Below, piece by piece: positions 60,948 through 64,000 of a DNA stretch of 64,000 nt. Location of the stretch: positions 62,001 to 126,000 of the forward strand of contig NZ_JBHTCT010000007.1 of NCBI RefSeq assembly GCF_042665595.1, read 5' to 3'. This DNA is from Bhargavaea changchunensis (GTDB lineage: Bacteria; Bacillota; Bacilli; Bacillales_A; Planococcaceae). Under the pieces are notes generated by a model. It saw nothing but the letters and a program-made list of their open reading frames with translations. It did not search any database and was not told where the DNA came from. How positions within the stretch are numbered: position 1 is the stretch's first letter; every line of letters starts with the position of its first letter. A program made the position numbers and the translations under genes.

Positions 60948-61526
60948 TCAGTCTTCGTCTTTTTCAAAGTCGATGATGTTGCCGTTTTCTGCGTCAATGT
61001 CGACCTCGTATTCGAACTTGTCATCACGGAGTTCCACTTCATAGTTCCAGCGGCCGTCGTCTTCATCGAGTTCAGCTTCAATGACTTCAGCTCCAGAGCC
61101 GGCCTTGCCTTTTGCGATCTTGATCGCTTCATTCTCCGAAATCAGGTTGTCCGGTGCCGCTTGGCGGTCGTCGTCATCACGGTCGTCTTGGTCATCATCC
61201 TGGTCATCCTGTTCGGTCTTCAAGACCTTCCCGGATTTCGCATCAATCTTGACCTCTACTTCGCCTGACTCGCCGCGGATTTCGAACTCATACTCTTGAT
61301 CGTCACGATCCAGTTCCATCTCGCGGACTTCCCCGCCGCCAGCCGCTTCTAGCGCGATCGACTGTGCCTCATCCTCCGAAATCCAATCCGATGCAACCTG
61401 CTTTACTTTCGCCGCAGCCGTTTCGACCGGCGCGAGTTTCCCTGTGTCTTCTGCAAAAGCCGCCATGCCTCCGATTGTCAGAACCCCTGCTGCGACCGGT
61501 GCAATAAACCAACGTTTTTTCATTTT
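60948..61526 (-). CDS. Secreted protein with two PepSY domains
   Basis: 192 residues: signal peptide (AFA cleavage near 24), two PepSY domains (about 45-95 and 120-190; SEDEAQSIALEAAGGGEV, SENEAIKIAKGKAG), joined by an Asp-rich segment DDQDDDQDDRDDDDR. PepSY modules inhibit or bind peptidases in the envelope. AGGAGG 8 nt before ATG 61526. Confidence 0.82.
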   Translation of the reverse strand, partial: KMKKRWFIAPVAAGVLTIGGMAAFAEDTGKLAPVETAAAKVKQVASDWISEDEAQSIALEAAGGGEVREMELDRDDQEYEFEIRGESGEVEVKIDAKSGKVLKTEQDDQDDDQDDRDDDDRQAAPDNLISENEAIKIAKGKAGSGAEVIEAELDEDDGRWNYEVELRDDKFEYEVDIDAENGNIIDFEKDED

Positions 61527-61614
61527 AATTTCCTCCTCGTTTGTTGTTGTCTTTATCATATCCGTGCCGGATTAAGGGACACTGAGGAGAAGATTAGAGA
61601 TTGATGAGAATGAA

Positions 61615-61959
61615 TTAATTCATTGCCTTGCGGATCTTTTCAGGGATCATCACGACTTCCGGCTTCAGGTCGACTGGGTGGAAATTCCGGTCGATGCACG
61701 CATCCCAATACTCCAGGTGCTTCTTGTCGATCCAGTGGTCCGACTCCTCGACCGCCTGTCCGCCCTCGCCTTGGACTGAGAACCAGTACAAATACTCTTC
61801 TCCGCCGTGGGTCTCGCGGAAAATGGTCTCCACATACATTTTCTCGCCCTCCAGCGTGACGAGCACATCCTCCAAATGCTCATTCAGAAACGCCAGCCAT
61901 TCATCCACCATCTTTGACATTCCGGGCTTCACCCGGAATCGTGTCAGTTCTGTGTTCAT
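61615..61959 (-). CDS. DUF6176-like small protein
   Basis: 114 residues of an alpha/beta-barrel-like fold (LTRFRVKPGMSKMVDEWLAFL, YLYWFSVQGEGG, HWIDKKHLEYWDACID). AAGGGGG site before ATG 61959. Function unknown. Confidence 0.65.
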   Translation of the reverse strand: MNTELTRFRVKPGMSKMVDEWLAFLNEHLEDVLVTLEGEKMYVETIFRETHGGEEYLYWFSVQGEGGQAVEESDHWIDKKHLEYWDACIDRNFHPVDLKPEVVMIPEKIRKAMN

Positions 61960-62024
61960 GTAGGTTCCCCCTTCTCCTATGTAAGAAGGGCCGGGGATCG
62001 CCCGGCCCTAGTGGTTCGTTTATT

Positions 62025-62723
62025 TTAGTCGTCCCAAGCTATGGTCAGGATCTCTCCGGTGATGGCGTGGATCTGGATGTCGGCTTCCCGGTCATCTGCT
62101 GTTTCGACCTGGACCATGTAGTAGCCGCCGTCCTGGGTTTCCTCGAAGTCAATGTCGTCATCCGCTTCACCCGGGATTTCTTTGACAGCGATGGCCGCTG
62201 CCTCACTCGGAGTGATCCGGACGGACTGCTTAGGTGCTTCTTTCTGGTCCTGTGGTTCGGCCGGTTCTTTTTCCTTCACGGATTCCTTTATCTGCTCTCC
62301 GGTGACCGCATCGTACTCTGCTTCAGTCGTTCGGGTTTCGTCTTCGACGGTTGCCTTGTAGACATTGCCCTCCAGAGTAAGCGCCGACGGTTCGGATCCG
62401 TATTGCTCCGTGATTTCCGCTTTCATGTCCGCTTCCGGAATCGGTTCGACACTTTTCTTACTCTCCAGTGAAATGATTGCGCCACCGTCGCTGTCGACGA
62501 CTGCTTCGAAGACGCCGTCGATACGCTCGAGCGTGACCCGATAGAGGTCGCCGTCCCGCACGATTTCCCGCACTTCTCCGCCGTACATATTCATCAGCTT
62601 TTGCTCGACATCGTCCGCTGCCATCGCCTCCCCGCCACCGCGGGTTGCAATGAAGGCCACGACAATCACGATCAGTGCGGCTGCGCCGATTGCCGCGGGC
62701 CATAGCCATTTTCGGTTATCCAT
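62025..62723 (-). CDS. Membrane-anchored protein with PepSY domains
   Basis: 232 residues: N-terminal anchor (7-27), two degenerate PepSY-like units and one clear C-terminal PepSY (about 165-230; TPSEAAAIAVKEIPGEADDDI). Second PepSY protein, 1 kb from the sensor kinase; such proteins often neighbour two-component systems. AAGGAGGG site. Confidence 0.78.
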   Translation of the reverse strand: MDNRKWLWPAAIGAAALIVIVVAFIATRGGGEAMAADDVEQKLMNMYGGEVREIVRDGDLYRVTLERIDGVFEAVVDSDGGAIISLESKKSVEPIPEADMKAEITEQYGSEPSALTLEGNVYKATVEDETRTTEAEYDAVTGEQIKESVKEKEPAEPQDQKEAPKQSVRITPSEAAAIAVKEIPGEADDDIDFEETQDGGYYMVQVETADDREADIQIHAITGEILTIAWDD

Positions 62724-62792
62724 GCTGAACGGCTCCCTCCTTTTCTCTCATTATAGAAGGTGAAAATTAAAAAACGCTGAGAAGCCTGACGT

Positions 62793-63215
62793 TTATTCCG
62801 TCACGGTGTTGATCTGCCAGAGGATGCCGAAACGATCCTTGACCTGGCCGTAGGCGGGACTCCAGAACGTTTCCTGAACCTCCATGATCACTTCGCCGCC
62901 TTCCGACAGAAGGCCGAATACGTCACGGGTCCTATCCGGGTCGGTCAGGGAAAGGGCGATTGACAGGTGATCGCCGACGGTATGCGGGTCGCCGGGGTTT
63001 GTATCGGAAATCATGAAGTCGGTGCTGCCGACTTTCAGATGGGCATTCAGCACCCGGTCCTTCATTTCTTCCGGCAACTCTTCACCCGGCTGTGACGGCA
63101 TGTCACCGAAGGTCTTTACATCAAGCACTTCCGCCTGGAGTGCCTTTTCATAGAAGCGGACCGCTTCCTGTCCGTTGCCGTTCGTGACGAGATACGGGTA
63201 CATCGATTTAATCAT
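62793..63215 (-). CDS. PhnB-like VOC-fold protein
   Basis: 140 residues: SMYPYLVTNGNGQEAVRFYEKALQ, DHLSIALSL, VQETFWSPAYGQVKDRFGILWQIN, as in the VOC protein at 22035-22463. Start 63215 (6 nt from GGAGAG) preferred over ATG 63221. Third copy of this family here. Confidence 0.78.
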   Translation of the reverse strand: MIKSMYPYLVTNGNGQEAVRFYEKALQAEVLDVKTFGDMPSQPGEELPEEMKDRVLNAHLKVGSTDFMISDTNPGDPHTVGDHLSIALSLTDPDRTRDVFGLLSEGGEVIMEVQETFWSPAYGQVKDRFGILWQINTVTE

Positions 63216-63236
63216 GTTCATCTCTCCTTTTAGGGT

Positions 63237-64000
63237 TCATGATTGCCGATTTGACGGGAAGCTGATTCTGAATACCGTACCAATGCCGACGACGCTTTCC
63301 ACACTTAGTTCCGCCCCGAGTCCGTCCGCGATTTCCTTGGCCAGTGCGAGGCCAAGGCCGGTGCCGCCTGTTTTCCGGTTCCGGTCGCTGTCGACCCGGT
63401 AAAAGCGGTCGAACAGATGCGGAAGGTCCGCCTCCGGAATGCCCGGGCCGTGGTCGGCGACGGAAAGTTCAATGAGGCCTTCTTTTTCTTCCAGTATGAG
63501 CCTGACCGCGCCGTCACTGTACTTTCGTGCATTGTCCAGCAGGATAAAAAGCAGTTGCCGCAGCTTGTCCGGGTCGGTTTCGGCAAGAAGCTTGTCCGGT
63601 CCCTCGATGGCAAATTCCTGGCCGTAAGCCTGGCGCATCGGGCGGACCGTCTCTTCGGAGATGCCGCGGATATCGGCCTGCCTGAAGTTATAGGCAGCCG
63701 ACTGATCGGATCGCGCGAGGTCCAGGAGCTGGGCCGTCAGGTCTTTCATACGGACGGCCTGCGACAAAATGGCATCGACGGCTTCATTCGCGATGTTCCG
63801 GTCATCAAACCCGCGGCGCTTCAGCAATCTGGAGTAGCTTTCAATGACAGTGATCGGCGTCTTCAGCTCATGGGAGGCGTCGGAGACGAACCGTTCCTGC
63901 TTTTCATAGTTCCGGCCAAGCTGGTCCATCATGTCGTTGTAGGCAAGGGTCATTTCGTGCAGCTCGTCCTTGCCGCGGGTTTCGTCGATCTTTTCATAGG
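63237..64000 (-). CDS. Sensor histidine kinase, C-terminal part (5' end outside window)
   Basis: Last 253 codons of an EnvZ-class kinase: end of a HAMP domain (GKDELHEMTLAYNDMM), H-box FVSDASHELKTPITVIESY, N-box LLDNARKYSDG, ADHGPGIPEADLPHLFDRFYRV and TGLGLALAKEI. Related to ArlS/YkoH-type kinases. The response regulator is presumably upstream, beyond the right edge. Confidence 0.88.
   Translation of the reverse strand, partial: YEKIDETRGKDELHEMTLAYNDMMDQLGRNYEKQERFVSDASHELKTPITVIESYSRLLKRRGFDDRNIANEAVDAILSQAVRMKDLTAQLLDLARSDQSAAYNFRQADIRGISEETVRPMRQAYGQEFAIEGPDKLLAETDPDKLRQLLFILLDNARKYSDGAVRLILEEKEGLIELSVADHGPGIPEADLPHLFDRFYRVDSDRNRKTGGTGLGLALAKEIADGLGAELSVESVVGIGTVFRISFPSNRQS

Overview
The window looks like chromosome of a moderately high-G+C, spore-forming member of the Bacillales, most probably Planococcaceae or a close relative (inference). 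Evidence: strong AGGAGG-type ribosome binding sites with frequent TTG and GTG starts, Bacillus-type riboswitches (SAM-I, guanidine-I, cobalamin), a candidate PhoP box and cre site, SigB-like promoters, YkkC/YkkD and YyaC homologues, a Bce-type sensor system and a class D sortase. No tRNA, rRNA, prophage or intact insertion sequence was found. Most of the window is ordinary metabolic and transport chromosome. The two edge genes, a Baeyer-Villiger monooxygenase on the left and a sensor kinase on the right, are cut by the window.

Layout. 1-2.2 kb: monooxygenase with a cre-like site, and a secreted glycerophosphodiesterase behind a PhoP-type box. 2.4-11.3 kb: an N-acylamino-acid racemase, a five-gene oligopeptide-type ABC importer, an RpiR regulator and an AmhX-like amidohydrolase, arranged around overlapping divergent promoters; together they look like one system for importing, racemising and deacylating N-acyl amino acids. 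11.4-14.2 kb: a degenerate ABC domain fused to LytTR, plus an ABC exporter. 14.5-19.5 kb: SAM riboswitch, metN-metI-metQ-metQ and an M20 amidohydrolase. 19.7-24.7 kb: NERD nuclease-like protein, a 5'-truncated 4-hydroxy-2-oxovalerate aldolase, small genes, a 2-hydroxyacid dehydrogenase and a domesticated IS3-type protein. 24.7-29.1 kb: class Ib ribonucleotide reductase with a flavodoxin, behind a cobalamin riboswitch. 29.2-35 kb: DUF2628 protein and a GntR-controlled tetronate-type catabolic operon. 35-37.3 kb: guanidine-I riboswitch with the YkkC/YkkD exporter, and an NtaA/DszA-type monooxygenase. 37.4-43.1 kb: BceAB-like transporter, YczE-like protein, VOC protein and the thiosulfate-uptake pair YeeE/TusA. 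43.2-52.6 kb: an argininosuccinate-lyase-like enzyme with a ferric/polyamine-type ABC importer, a ROK repressor and a large secreted PIG-L deacetylase. 52.8-56.7 kb: AbrB-like permease, YyaC and a Bce-type two-component system. 56.8-57.7 kb: three copies of a candidate small RNA around a DoxX gene. 57.7-64 kb: class D sortase with its LPKTA substrate, PepSY proteins, a VOC protein and a sensor kinase.

Two features stand out as not explained by known families. (1) Six non-coding arrays, at about 14.24, 19.59, 20.89, 28.63, 41.41 and 55.85 kb, are all built on an exact 21-bp period. Three of them are dyad-symmetric, with CGTCATT units on the left, AATGACG units on the right and an identical 19-bp centre. 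(2) Three copies of a roughly 77-nt RNA at 56.80, 57.45 and 57.63 kb each have a SigB-like promoter, a C-rich apical loop and their own terminator. The terminator stem shows base-pair-preserving changes between copies.
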